64,000 nucleotides of DNA from JAXLYE01 sp046351595 (GTDB lineage Bacteria > Myxococcota_A > Polyangia > Palsa-1104 > JAEUJZ01). This document shows, piece after piece, positions 9,064 to 18,217 of the stretch; position 1 is the stretch's first letter; every line of letters starts with the position of its first letter. Location of the stretch: NCBI GenBank assembly GCA_046351595.1, contig JAXLYE010000004.1:372001-436000 (forward strand). Reading direction: 5' to 3'. A program made the translations under genes and the position numbers. The notes beneath the pieces were generated by a model, which searched no databases, was not told the DNA's origin, and saw only the letters and a program-made list of their open reading frames with translations.

Positions 9064-11976
9064 ATGCGCGGCGCGTGGTACGGCTCGATTACCCGGTCCC
9101 CAGGCCGGTTCGGTTCAAGGGCAAGGGGCCTGTCCGTCTGCCTGGCCCTCCTGGCCAGCGCCTGCACGCGCCCGGCACCGACGGTGGGCCTGAGCGGCGG
9201 CGGCCCGGCCAGCGTCGGGCGGGGCGAGGGACCGCGCGCCCGACTGGCGCCGCCGCCGTCGCTGCCCGGCGAGCGGCTGGTGGCGCGGCTGTGCGACCTG
9301 GCCGGCGAGGCGCAGCTCGAGCTGGGCGAGCGCGGGCTCAGCCAGACGCTGGCGGCGCTCGACACGCCGTACAAGCTGGTCAGCCCCTACAGCGGCCTGC
9401 GCGGCGAGGCGGCGCTGCGTGTCATCGAGGTCGCGGTGGCCGAGCCCGACGTCGAGCACTACCCGGCGCCGCCGCCGCCGCCCCGGCCCGACGACAAGGC
9501 GACGGACGACCGGCCCGTCGGGGAGCGCGCGGCGCCGCGCTTCGATCCGGTGTGGAACCGCTACCGCGGCGTGTACGAGTCCAAGCTCTCGCTGGTGTCG
9601 CCGCCGGGCTCCTGCTACCGCTTCCGGCTGCCGCTGCCGGCGCAGGCGACGCTGTCGCTGGCGGCCGCGGTGATCCCGCCGCAGCAGGGCACAAAGGGCG
9701 GCGTGCCGCTCGATCTGACGGTGCGGCTCGACGACAAGGAGCTGTGGCGCGAGCGCATCGGCGGCGGCAGCGCGCGCCTGGGCCGGTGGCTGCCGCTGAG
9801 CCTGAGCCTGCCGCCCGCGGCGACGGAAACGACCGACGGCGGCGGGCGCGGCGAGCGGCGGCGTGAGCTTTTGCTGTGCAGCCAGCCGGCTGCGCCGGGT
9901 CAGCCGGTCGGCACCGCGGTCTTCGGCGCGCCCGAGATCTGGGCCGAAGGGCAGGGGGCCGCGGCGCCCAACCTGCTCTTGATCATCGTCGACACGCTGC
10001 GCGCCGACGCGCTGGCGGCGATGCCGAAGGTGTCGCAGTACGCGGCCCGCGGCGCGCGCTTCTCGCAGGCGATCACCGCCGCGACCTGGACGCGGCCGGC
10101 GCTATTGGCGCTGCTCGGCGGCGATCTGCCGACGACGATCGGCCAGAACGCCGAGGACATGATCCCCAAGGAGCGCGACCGCCAGCGCTTCTACTCGCTC
10201 GATCGGCGGCTCCTGCCGCGCGTGCTGCGCGACGCCGGGCTGAAGGTCGCGGCGGTCGGCAACAACTTCTTCCTGCTCGGCTACCCGCAGATCGGCCTGA
10301 GCCTGGGCTTCGACGAGGTCGACGACGTGCGCCACCCGGTGCTCGACTCGCCGGCGATCACGCGGGCCGCGCTAAAGTTCCTGCGCAAGAACCAGCAGCG
10401 CTCGTTCTTCCTGCAGCTGCACTACGACGCGCCGCACTGGCCGTACTCGCCGCCGCCCGAGCACCTGGACAAGGTCGGCACCGATCAGGCGGCGCGGCTG
10501 CAGGCGCTGCTGGGCGAGCCCGAGAATGCCGAGCCCGCGTCGGTGACCGCGGCCCGGCGCGCCGCCGATCCGCAGGCCCGCGCCTACCTGGGCGAGGCCG
10601 CCTACGCCGACGCGCAGGTCGCCGAGGTGCTGGCCGAGCTGTCGCGGCTGCAGCTCGAGCAGCGGACGCTGGTCGTGATCCTCGGCGACCACGGCGAGGT
10701 CTTCGATCCGCAGCACAGCCACTTCGTGCAGGCGCTGAAGCAGCCGACGATGTATCACCACGGCTGGGCCGCCTACGACGAGATCCTGCGCGTGCCGCTG
10801 GTGATGACGATGCCGGGGCGGCTGCCGGCGGGCGCGGTGGTCAGCGAGCAGGTCCGCCTGATCGACGTCGCGCCGACGGTGCTCGAGGCGCTCGGGCTGT
10901 GGGATCTGCGGGCGACGCTGCCGGGCGGGCTGCTCGCCGAGGGGCAGAGCCTGGTGCCGCTGCTGCTCGGCGAGCACGAGCCCGAGCGGCCGGCGTTCGC
11001 CGAGGGCCAGAACGTGCGCGCGCTGCGGCGCGGCGGCTACCTGTACCTGCGCCGCCCGGATCCGCGGCTGCGCGCCGCCCCGCCCAATGTCTCCGCGACG
11101 ACCAGCTCGGGCGTCGGCCCGGTGCGCCTGGTCACCGAGGAGCTGTACGACCTGACGCGCGATCCGTACCAGCACCACGACCTGCTCGCGGGGCCGCGCA
11201 GCGCGGCGATCGAGCGCACGCTGGCCGACATGCGCGCCGAGTTCACGCAGCGCGCGCCGCGGCCGCCCGAGGCCAAGCTGCCGATCACACACCTGGCGCT
11301 GGCACCGGGCGGGGCGCGCGCTCTCTCGGGCGTGCTGCTGTCGGAGGATCCGCAGCTCAGCCTCCTCGGCGTGCGCAACGGCGAGGTGACGCCGCAGCAG
11401 CCGGGCCGCCTCGAGGTGGTGCTGCGCAGCGGCGGCCAGCTCGACGTGCAGGTGGACCCCGCGGCGAAGCTGACGCTGGTGCTGACGCTCGACGGGATGC
11501 CGCTCTTGCGCGAGCAGCTGCTCATCGGGCCCTTCGGGCTGCCGCTTCTGGCCAGCGCGAACGGCGCCGGCGCGGCGGGCCTGCCGGACCTGACGGCGGT
11601 CCTCGCGCCGCGCGAGCCCGAGGGCGATGAGCGGCCGCAGATCCTGCTGGTCGGCGCGATGCTGGCCCGGCTGACCGCCGCGTACCCGCCGGTGCTCGGC
11701 GAGCGCGGCGAGGTGCTGGTGTGGCGCGATCAGACCAGCCCCGGCGCCGCCGTGACCGCGCTGTCCCGCCCCGCGGCCGCGACGCAGGGCGAGGTCGCGA
11801 CCATGATGCGCGACTGGGGCTACGCGCAGCCTGCCACCGGCGACGCCGGAGCGAAGACGACCGCCCCCCAAAACCCGGCCGCCCCGGCCGCCCCGGCCCC
11901 TGCTCCCGCCGCGCCTCGTCCTCCCTCGGTCCCGCCGCCGGCCGGCGCGCCGTCGACCCCCCCGCTGCTTAAGTAG
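9064..11976 (+). CDS. Sulfatase/phosphatase-superfamily lipoprotein
   Basis: 970 residues from ATG 9064 (an in-frame TTG lies at 9043). A signal peptide ends in LLASAC, a lipobox-like site. The N-terminal 300 residues contain a probable beta-sandwich. The catalytic core starts at LLLIIVDTLRAD (metal-binding Asp310) and includes GDHGEVFDP (Asp542, His543). The nucleophile position reads TWTRPALLALL with Thr343; the CxPxR formylglycine motif of true sulfatases is absent, so a Thr-dependent phosphodiesterase or transferase of the alkaline-phosphatase superfamily is equally possible. A further beta-rich region and a Pro/Ala tail end the protein. The GH13 lipoprotein gene follows 8 bp later, so the two are co-transcribed and probably act on surface glycans (inference). 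Confidence 0.83.
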   Translation: MRGAWYGSITRSPGRFGSRARGLSVCLALLASACTRPAPTVGLSGGGPASVGRGEGPRARLAPPPSLPGERLVARLCDLAGEAQLELGERGLSQTLAALDTPYKLVSPYSGLRGEAALRVIEVAVAEPDVEHYPAPPPPPRPDDKATDDRPVGERAAPRFDPVWNRYRGVYESKLSLVSPPGSCYRFRLPLPAQATLSLAAAVIPPQQGTKGGVPLDLTVRLDDKELWRERIGGGSARLGRWLPLSLSLPPAATETTDGGGRGERRRELLLCSQPAAPGQPVGTAVFGAPEIWAEGQGAAAPNLLLIIVDTLRADALAAMPKVSQYAARGARFSQAITAATWTRPALLALLGGDLPTTIGQNAEDMIPKERDRQRFYSLDRRLLPRVLRDAGLKVAAVGNNFFLLGYPQIGLSLGFDEVDDVRHPVLDSPAITRAALKFLRKNQQRSFFLQLHYDAPHWPYSPPPEHLDKVGTDQAARLQALLGEPENAEPASVTAARRAADPQARAYLGEAAYADAQVAEVLAELSRLQLEQRTLVVILGDHGEVFDPQHSHFVQALKQPTMYHHGWAAYDEILRVPLVMTMPGRLPAGAVVSEQVRLIDVAPTVLEALGLWDLRATLPGGLLAEGQSLVPLLLGEHEPERPAFAEGQNVRALRRGGYLYLRRPDPRLRAAPPNVSATTSSGVGPVRLVTEELYDLTRDPYQHHDLLAGPRSAAIERTLADMRAEFTQRAPRPPEAKLPITHLALAPGGARALSGVLLSEDPQLSLLGVRNGEVTPQQPGRLEVVLRSGGQLDVQVDPAAKLTLVLTLDGMPLLREQLLIGPFGLPLLASANGAGAAGLPDLTAVLAPREPEGDERPQILLVGAMLARLTAAYPPVLGERGEVLVWRDQTSPGAAVTALSRPAAATQGEVATMMRDWGYAQPATGDAGAKTTAPQNPAAPAAPAPAPAAPRPPSVPPPAGAPSTPPLLK

Positions 11977-11984
11977 GAGCGCTC

Positions 11985-14378
11985 ATGCTCGAGTTCAGCG
12001 AAACCCTGCCTTGTCTGCGTCGCTCGCGCCGTGCCGCGACGCTGCTGCTTACCCTCTTGACCGGTGCGCTGCTGTCGGGCGCGGGCTGCGACGGCGGGGC
12101 CGGTGATGCGAGCGATGCTCGAGACGGCGGTGCGGACGGCGCCGCGGCGAGCGGTGCGGCGTGCGCCCCGGCCCCGGCGAGCCCGGGCGAGCGGACCTGC
12201 CCGGTGACGATCTCGTTCAAGCCGACGGCACGCACCACCGGCGTCGCGGTGGCCGGCGAGTGGAACGGCTTCAGCACGACCGCGGAGCCGCTGCAGCTGC
12301 GCGACGGCCTGTACACCGCGACGCTGCGCCTGCGCCCGGGCCTGTACGCCTACAAGCTGGTGGTCAACGGCGGCGAGTGGGGCCTGGATCCGGCCAACCC
12401 GTACCGCAAGTACGACGGCGGCGTCGAGAACTCGGGCCTGCGCGTCGCGGACTGCAGCAAGCCGCGGCTCGTCGTGGTGCCGGGGTCGCTCAGGCTGAGC
12501 CGCGCCGCCGCCGGGCAGGGCGAGCTCGTCGCGCGGCTGCGGGCCGAGGGCGAGGACGGGACGCTGATGCCGCTGTGCTCCGTGCGCGGCACGCTGCGGC
12601 GGCCGGACACGCACGTTGCGCCCGGCGCCGAGCTGCCGGCCCTGCCCGCGAGCAGCCTGCGGATCATCAACGGCCAGGGCGCCGACGCCGCCGAGGTCGA
12701 GCTGCACCTGCGCGATCTCACCGACGGCAAGTACACGGTTTCGCTGGTGCCGGACGCGCACGAAAAGAGCGGCGAGCCGCTGCTGCTGCCGTTCTGGATC
12801 GAGCCGACGCCGTTCTCGTGGGCGGACACGCCGCTGTACATGGCGATGACCGATCGCTTCGCCGACGGCGACGGCAAGAACCCGGGGAAGCTCGACGGCG
12901 TGCTGACCGCGGCCAACTTCCAGGGCGGCGACCTCGTCGGCCTTCAGCAGAAGATCGAGAGCGGCTACTTCGACCGCCTGGGCGTGCGGGCGCTGTGGCT
13001 GACGCCGTTCAATACGCAGCCGCCGACCTCGCACATCGACCAGAGCGGCCGCTACGACGTCGCCGCGTACCACGGCTACTGGCCGATCAAGGCGCGCCAG
13101 GTCGACCCGCGCATCGGCGGCGACGAGGCGCTGCACACCCTGGTCGAGACCGCGCACCGCCACGGCATCCGCGTGCTCATGGACGCGGTCCTGAACCACG
13201 TGCACGAGCAGCACGAGTACTTCCAGGACGCGGCCAAGAAGTCGTGGTTCCGCACCGGCTGCACCTGCGGCACCACGGGCTGCGACTGGACCGAGAAGCG
13301 CCTGTCGTGCCTGTTCGCGCGCTACATGCCCGACATCGACTGGACCGTCACCGCCGCGTCCGAGCAGTTCATCGCCGACACGCTGTGGTGGCTCGAGGAG
13401 TTCGACCTCGACGGCCTGCGCGTCGACGCGGTCAAGCACGTCGAGGATCTGGCGGTCTTCAACCTGGGCGCGCGGATTCGCGAGCGCTTCGAGAACGCCG
13501 GCACGCGCTACTACCTGCTCGGCGAGACGGCGATGGGCTGGAACGAGGGCACGCCGGCGCAGAACCGCGAGAACTACGACACCATCAAGCGCTACATGGG
13601 CGGCCCCGGCGGCGCCGGCCTCGACGGACAGTTCGACTTCGTCTGGTACCACGCCATCGCCAACCGCGTCTTCGCCTACGACGAGAAGCGCTTCCTGCAC
13701 GTCGACTACTGGACGCACGCCAGCCAGACCGAGTTCGCCGGCAACCTGATGGTCAACTACCTGGGCAGCCACGACACCTCGCGCTTCATCTCGGTCGCGA
13801 CATACCGCGATCCGGCCGCGGGCTCGATGTGGGATCGCAACGTCGCCTTCAACAAGTGGGAGAAGCTGCCGCTGCCGCCGCAGGATCAGGAGCCGTACGA
13901 CCGCCTGTGGCTGGGCATGCTGACGGTGATGACCGTGCCGGGCGTGCCGCTGCTCTACTACGGCGACGAGTACGGCGAGTTCGGCGGCGGCGATCCGGAC
14001 AACCGCCACGGCATGCGCTTCGATCTGCAGCTCGCCCCGCGCGAGAAGGCGCAGCACCTGCGCATGACGCGGCTCCTGCAGGCGCGCCAGAGCCTCGCGG
14101 GGCTGCGCCGCGGCCCGATGGTGACAGCGCTGCTCGGCGAGGACGTCTACGCCTTCGCCCGGCCCGACACCGATCCGAAGCAGGGCGCGCTCGTGGTGCT
14201 GAACCGGACGCAGTCGACGGCCTCGGCGATGGTCGCGATCCCGATGGAGCTCGGCTGGTCCTCGGGCACGCGCCTGCGCGACCGCCTGGGCGCGCCGGGA
14301 GACAGCTACGTCGTCGGCGGCACCGTGCTGTCGGTGACCGTGCCGGCGCGCGGCGGCGTCGTGCTGGCGCCGGAATAG
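11985..14378 (+). CDS. GH13 alpha-amylase family lipoprotein with CBM48-like module
   Basis: 797 residues, ATG preceded by AGGAGCGCTC. Lipobox LLSGAGC near residue 35. After an Asp/Ala-rich linker comes a glycogen-binding-like module (about 75-150; VAVAGEWNGFSTTAEPL), a beta linker, and the GH13 (beta/alpha)8 barrel (about 285-700). Catalytic residues are visible: nucleophile Asp481 in GLRVDAVKH, acid/base Glu514 in LLGETAMG and transition-state Asp597 in LGSHDTSRF; DAVLNHVH is conserved region I. An insertion with GCTCGTTGC (four cysteines) follows region I. It hydrolyses or transglycosylates alpha-glucans on the cell surface. Same transcript as the sulfatase-like gene. Confidence 0.93.
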   Translation: MLEFSETLPCLRRSRRAATLLLTLLTGALLSGAGCDGGAGDASDARDGGADGAAASGAACAPAPASPGERTCPVTISFKPTARTTGVAVAGEWNGFSTTAEPLQLRDGLYTATLRLRPGLYAYKLVVNGGEWGLDPANPYRKYDGGVENSGLRVADCSKPRLVVVPGSLRLSRAAAGQGELVARLRAEGEDGTLMPLCSVRGTLRRPDTHVAPGAELPALPASSLRIINGQGADAAEVELHLRDLTDGKYTVSLVPDAHEKSGEPLLLPFWIEPTPFSWADTPLYMAMTDRFADGDGKNPGKLDGVLTAANFQGGDLVGLQQKIESGYFDRLGVRALWLTPFNTQPPTSHIDQSGRYDVAAYHGYWPIKARQVDPRIGGDEALHTLVETAHRHGIRVLMDAVLNHVHEQHEYFQDAAKKSWFRTGCTCGTTGCDWTEKRLSCLFARYMPDIDWTVTAASEQFIADTLWWLEEFDLDGLRVDAVKHVEDLAVFNLGARIRERFENAGTRYYLLGETAMGWNEGTPAQNRENYDTIKRYMGGPGGAGLDGQFDFVWYHAIANRVFAYDEKRFLHVDYWTHASQTEFAGNLMVNYLGSHDTSRFISVATYRDPAAGSMWDRNVAFNKWEKLPLPPQDQEPYDRLWLGMLTVMTVPGVPLLYYGDEYGEFGGGDPDNRHGMRFDLQLAPREKAQHLRMTRLLQARQSLAGLRRGPMVTALLGEDVYAFARPDTDPKQGALVVLNRTQSTASAMVAIPMELGWSSGTRLRDRLGAPGDSYVVGGTVLSVTVPARGGVVLAPE

Positions 14379-14580
14379 CGCCCCCTCGCGCGGCCCGCCC
14401 TCGCTCCTTCCTTTTTCCTCTGACCTTCCCGTCTCGCGCTCGCGGCCCGGGCCAGCGTCTGTAAGCCCGCGTCGCGCCTGGCTCTGCGCGGATTTTTCGC
14501 TTGGATTCCGCGGCTTTACAGGAATACAACCGATGCACACGTTCAGGTAGACACCCGAGGGGTGACCAGGAGGTACATCG

Positions 14581-16257
14581 ATGAGGGCCCGACCTAGCAG
14601 CCACGCTGCGCTCGGCTTCTCCCTGTGGGCGCTGACCATCTCGTGCAACCCCACGCAGCTCAATGACACGAACTGCAGCGCGCGCGAGGACTGCACCGAT
14701 CCCTCGACGATGATGCCGCCCGCCACGGGCCAGCCGATGGCGTCCGACAAGGTCGGGCCGGGCTCGGACACGCCGTTCGACACCGGCGACGAGGGCAGCT
14801 CCGGCGTCAAGAAGGACAAGGACGGCAACATCGTCCTCGATCCGGGCAACCGCACCGGCAGCATGACGCCGATCATCTGGGTCGCCAACAGCGACGAGGG
14901 CACGGTCTCAAAGATCGACACCCGGACGATGATCGAGGTCGCGCGCTACTTCACCTTCCCCGGTGGCGGCGCGGATCCGTCGCGCACCACGGTCGGGCTC
15001 TCGGGCGACGTGGTGGTCGCCAACCGCTCGATCCCGGATCCCAACCGCGCCTCGGCCGTGCGCATCGCCGGCGACCGCTCCGGCTGCGTCGATCGCAACG
15101 GCAACGGCAAGATCGACACCTCCGAGAACACCGTCGCCGGGCAGGCCGCCAAGCCGCTGCCGTGGCCCGCGGGCATGGACAACAACCCGCCCGACGAGTG
15201 CATCCAGTGGCTGACGAAGCTCACGCCCGGCTCGCTGCCGCGCGCGGCCGGCTACAACGCCGGCGTCGCCGAGAACGACACCGTCGTCTACATCGGCCTG
15301 TACAACACCAAGCAGGTCGTCCGCCTGGACGCGCGCAGCGGCACCATCCAGAAGACCATCAACGTCGCGCCGGCCATACCCTACGGCCTGGTGCTCGACA
15401 AGAACGGCGACGTCTGGGTGCGCGGCGCCGAGGGCAGCCTGGCCGTCATCCGCGTCGGCATGGGCGACCAGGTCAAGGTCTACAACGGCGCCAAGGCGCC
15501 GCCCTGTCCGTACGGCATCGCTGCCGACGCCAGCGGCAAGATCTACACGGCCGGCAGCACCTGCGTCTCGCGCTTCGATCCCGCGACCGAGACCTGGGAG
15601 ACGCTGGATCTGGCGGCCCAGGGCGCGACGTTCACCCGCGGCCTCGCCGTCGACAACAAGAACGGCGTCTGGGTCGCGGACACCAGCACCGGCATGTTTC
15701 ACCTCGACGCCTCGGGCCCCAAGATGGTCTACAAGGGCAAGACCGCCAACCTGTCGTCGAACAACGTCGGCGCCGCGATCGACTTCGACAACACGCCGTG
15801 GGTGATCAGCCAGGCCAACTCCGTCGCGTACAAGGTCAACCCGACCAACTACACGACGCAGCAGATCAAGGTCGGCAGCGGCCCGTACACCTACAGCGAC
15901 ATGACCGGCTACCAGCTGCGCAACGCCGGCGCGCCGGCTGGCATCTGGCGGCACACCTTCCTCGGCTGCAGCGGCACCGCGCAGACGCGCTGGGTGAACC
16001 TCGACTGGAAGCTCGACGCACCGACGGGGACGCAGGTGGTGATCCGGGTGCGCTCGGCGCGCGACAAGGCGGCGCTGATGGCCGCGCCGTGGACCGAGGT
16101 CGGCAAGGTCCCGTCGGACAAGCCGCCGGTCTCGCTGAACCTGCCGAGCGTCAACGGCACGATCCTGCAGGTCGAGTTCGGGATGAAGTCCGCCGACGTC
16201 AAGCTCACGCCCATCCTGTCCGGCGTCTCGGCCGGCTACAACTGCGTGTTCGGCTGA
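14581..16257 (+). CDS. Beta-propeller (NHL/Vgb-like) surface lipoprotein
   Basis: 558 residues; the ATG follows a strong AGGAGG at the right distance. The signal peptide ends LWALTISC, a plausible lipobox. After an acidic, Gly/Ser-rich linker the protein carries repeated strands of the form VVYIGLYNTKQVVRLD, GLVLDKNGDVWVRGAEG, GIAADASGKIYTAGS and GLAVDNKNGVWVADTS, as in NHL or virginiamycin B lyase-like six-bladed propellers (about 95-430). A short DRNGNGKIDTSEN loop (Ca-binding-like) sits inside. The C-terminal 100 residues form a separate beta domain. Proteins of this type are frequent in myxobacteria; no enzyme motif is seen. A short GTAGGAG/CTCCTAC hairpin lies just after the stop. Confidence 0.8.
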   Translation: MRARPSSHAALGFSLWALTISCNPTQLNDTNCSAREDCTDPSTMMPPATGQPMASDKVGPGSDTPFDTGDEGSSGVKKDKDGNIVLDPGNRTGSMTPIIWVANSDEGTVSKIDTRTMIEVARYFTFPGGGADPSRTTVGLSGDVVVANRSIPDPNRASAVRIAGDRSGCVDRNGNGKIDTSENTVAGQAAKPLPWPAGMDNNPPDECIQWLTKLTPGSLPRAAGYNAGVAENDTVVYIGLYNTKQVVRLDARSGTIQKTINVAPAIPYGLVLDKNGDVWVRGAEGSLAVIRVGMGDQVKVYNGAKAPPCPYGIAADASGKIYTAGSTCVSRFDPATETWETLDLAAQGATFTRGLAVDNKNGVWVADTSTGMFHLDASGPKMVYKGKTANLSSNNVGAAIDFDNTPWVISQANSVAYKVNPTNYTTQQIKVGSGPYTYSDMTGYQLRNAGAPAGIWRHTFLGCSGTAQTRWVNLDWKLDAPTGTQVVIRVRSARDKAALMAAPWTEVGKVPSDKPPVSLNLPSVNGTILQVEFGMKSADVKLTPILSGVSAGYNCVFG

Positions 16258-16264
16258 GGGGCGA

Positions 16265-16282
16265 GTAGGAGCTCCCTCCTAC
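16265..16282 (+). terminator. Hairpin after the propeller lipoprotein gene
   Basis: GTAGGAG-CTCC-CTCCTAC forms a perfect 7-bp stem with a 4-base loop, 8 bp after the stop. No T-run follows, so it may only stabilise the 3' end. Confidence 0.35.
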
Positions 16283-16531
16283 GTACCGCCTCCTGTTCCT
16301 ACTCTCCCTGTTCCAACAGAGAGCCCAGCCCGACGGGTGAAGGCTGCTTGCCGGGCGGCTCGCGGGCCGAGACGGACACCCCAGGCCCTTTTGTGATCCG
16401 TCTCTCGGCGTTACGGCCGCACCTTTTCCAGCCGCCTGAGCGCTACGTCCGGGTGACGGAGCGCAGGCGCCCTTGGACCGCGCTCCGAGCGGAAAAGTGC
16501 CTGGTATGGTTCCGGCACAGCTCCAGGCTTC

Positions 16532-17655
16532 ATGGTGCACCGAAAGCTTGGTACCCGTGGAGCCGCGGCGCGATGTGGGAGTCTCTCTGCAGTCGCGCTC
16601 AGCGCCTTGCTGGCGGCGGGCCAGACTGCGTATGCCCAGGAAGCGACACCTGCGCCAGCGACGGAGGCCGCTGCAGACGCCCGGGCTCCCGAGCTCGTCG
16701 TCCGCTGTGACGGGAGGGCTCTGTTCACGCTGCGCTCCTTCCCGGACGCCCGCAGAAACCCGCAACAACCGGGAAAGCTCCTCCTGCCGCAAGGGAGGGA
16801 GTGCTACCCGCGAGATCAGGAATCCCCGCCGCGCTCGACCTGGGTCTATCTGGATTCCGTGCTCTATCTGGCGCTGCAGCCGAGCGGGCTCGCGCTGATC
16901 GACGTCAGCCGGGACGGGTCGACGCGCCTCCGGGGAATCGCCGCGCCCGATCAGGTGATCACGGCGCTGTCCCTGCAAGGCAGCAGCGTACGCGTCCAAG
17001 AGAAGGGCGGCGCCGTCGGAGTGTACCGGACCTCGGATCCGTTCTTCTCAATCGAGCCGCTTCCGCTCGGCGCTGTGCTCGGGGCGGCGCCTCCCAGCGA
17101 TCTATCTACCAGGGCTACCAGGGCTACCAGGGCTACCAGGGCTCCCAGCGCCACCAGCGCCAGCAGCAGCAACAAGTACACCCTTGTGTCCCGGCTGACT
17201 TCTCCCTGACCCTGCGGCATCCGGACGGGACCCGCGAGCTCGTGCCGCAGTTCCCGGTGTTGCGGGCAGGTCGCTATGTCTCGCTGGTGAGCCTCGACAG
17301 CGATCCCGAGGTTCGGTACATCGTGTCCGGTCCGGACTTTCCCCGCGCCACCTTCGGTCCGGTCCCGTCGATCCCGACCCGGATTCGCATCGTGCCCGGC
17401 TCGCTGCACAAGCGGAATGCGGGCATCGCCTTGCTGTGTGTCAGCTCGCCGATCCTGGCCGCGGGTGTGTCCCTGCTGTTGATGTCCATCTTTGGCGCTG
17501 CCGCGTCCGAGCTGCCGTCGACCGGAGGGACCCGGACGGAGCCCAACATCACCCCCTACCTAATCTCCGGTGTCGTCGGCGTAGCCGTCGGCGGGAGCGT
17601 GTTTGCGGCGGGCATGACCCTGCTTGGCCGCGGCCGGACCGTGGTCGAGTTCTGA
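16532..17655 (+). pseudogene. Secreted/membrane protein interrupted by a -1 frameshift
   Basis: The first frame (ATG 16532 to stop 17209, 225 codons) has a signal peptide ending AQEA and a globular region (CDGRALFTLRSFPDARR to DPFFSIEPLPLG). The protein continues in another frame from about 17110 to 17655: VPADFSLTLRHPDGTREL, GRYVSLVSLDSDPEVRY, then two transmembrane segments (AGIALLCVSSPILAAGVSLL and YLISGVVGVAVGGSVFAAGM). Codon bias supports both halves as one gene of about 374 codons. The switch falls in or right after a tract of four 9-bp CTACCAGGG units plus CAG/CAA repeats (17106-17176) that is open in both frames. It could be a real mutation, slippage-based switching or a sequencing error. 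No function recognised. Confidence 0.6.
17106..17141 (+). repeat. Four tandem CTACCAGGG units
   Basis: Perfect 9-bp repeats, followed by CTCCCAGCG CCACCAGCG and a CAGCAGCAGCAACAAG tract. They encode a low-complexity linker in whichever frame is used and mark the place where the reading frame of the surrounding gene changes. Confidence 0.9.
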
Positions 17656-17685
17656 GCTCGCGGCACGGAATGTCTGCGCCCGGTG

Positions 17686-18012
17686 CTACTGCCCGCCGAA
17701 CTCGGTGAACAGCCGGTGGCCCTCGGGGCGCAGGTCGTAGGTCGGGGCCAGCCGGCTGTGGCAGGTCTTGCACGACAGCCGCACCGCGTTCCGCTTCTTC
17801 GCCTGCTTGATGAACCGCTTCATCGCCTTCTTGGCGCCCTGCTGCCCGCCGCTCTTGCACGCGCCCTCGACGAGCTGGGACAGGAACAGCTTGCGCGCGC
17901 AGGGCTCGCCGGCGTCGCTGTCGTGCGCCCCCGTGCCCAGGCCGAGCAGCAGGCCCAGCAGCCCGGCGCCGAGGCGCAGCCACATCCCGTTCGAGCGACC
18001 CGACCCTGCCAT
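17686..18012 (-). CDS. Small secreted c-type cytochrome-like protein (one CXXCH)
   Basis: About 108 residues. ATG 18012 is preferred because CAGGGG lies 9 bases upstream; an ATG at 18021 abuts that site. A hydrophobic segment (MWLRLGAGLLGLLLGLGTG) acts as export signal, a Lys/Arg-rich helix follows, then LSCKTCHSRLAPTYDLR with a single CXXCH haem-attachment motif. No distal Met ligand can be assigned with confidence. The last residues, GHRLFTEFGGQ, resemble multihaem or monohaem cytochromes of Myxococcota. Electron-transfer partners are not encoded nearby. Divergent from the pseudouridine synthase gene. Confidence 0.7.
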   Translation of the reverse strand: MAGSGRSNGMWLRLGAGLLGLLLGLGTGAHDSDAGEPCARKLFLSQLVEGACKSGGQQGAKKAMKRFIKQAKKRNAVRLSCKTCHSRLAPTYDLRPEGHRLFTEFGGQ

Positions 18013-18217
18013 CCGCGACATCCCCTGAAGGTTCTCGGCAAGCGCCGGCCGGAAGTTGACTGCGCGCGCGGTTCCCTCGGAGTCCCGCCGCGTTCGGGGC
18101 GCGGGCCAGCGGCCCAGGTCGCGCCGACTCGCGGCCCACTCGCGGCCCAAGTCGCGGGCCTTGCCGCGGTCGCCGTGTTATACGTGCGGCGGCGCGCAAC
18201 CGGCGCGCGGTGTCCAG

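Noticed and set aside
11820..14921. Minus-strand open frame of more than 1000 codons
   Set aside because: Antisense to the GH13 gene; composition fits a shadow frame.
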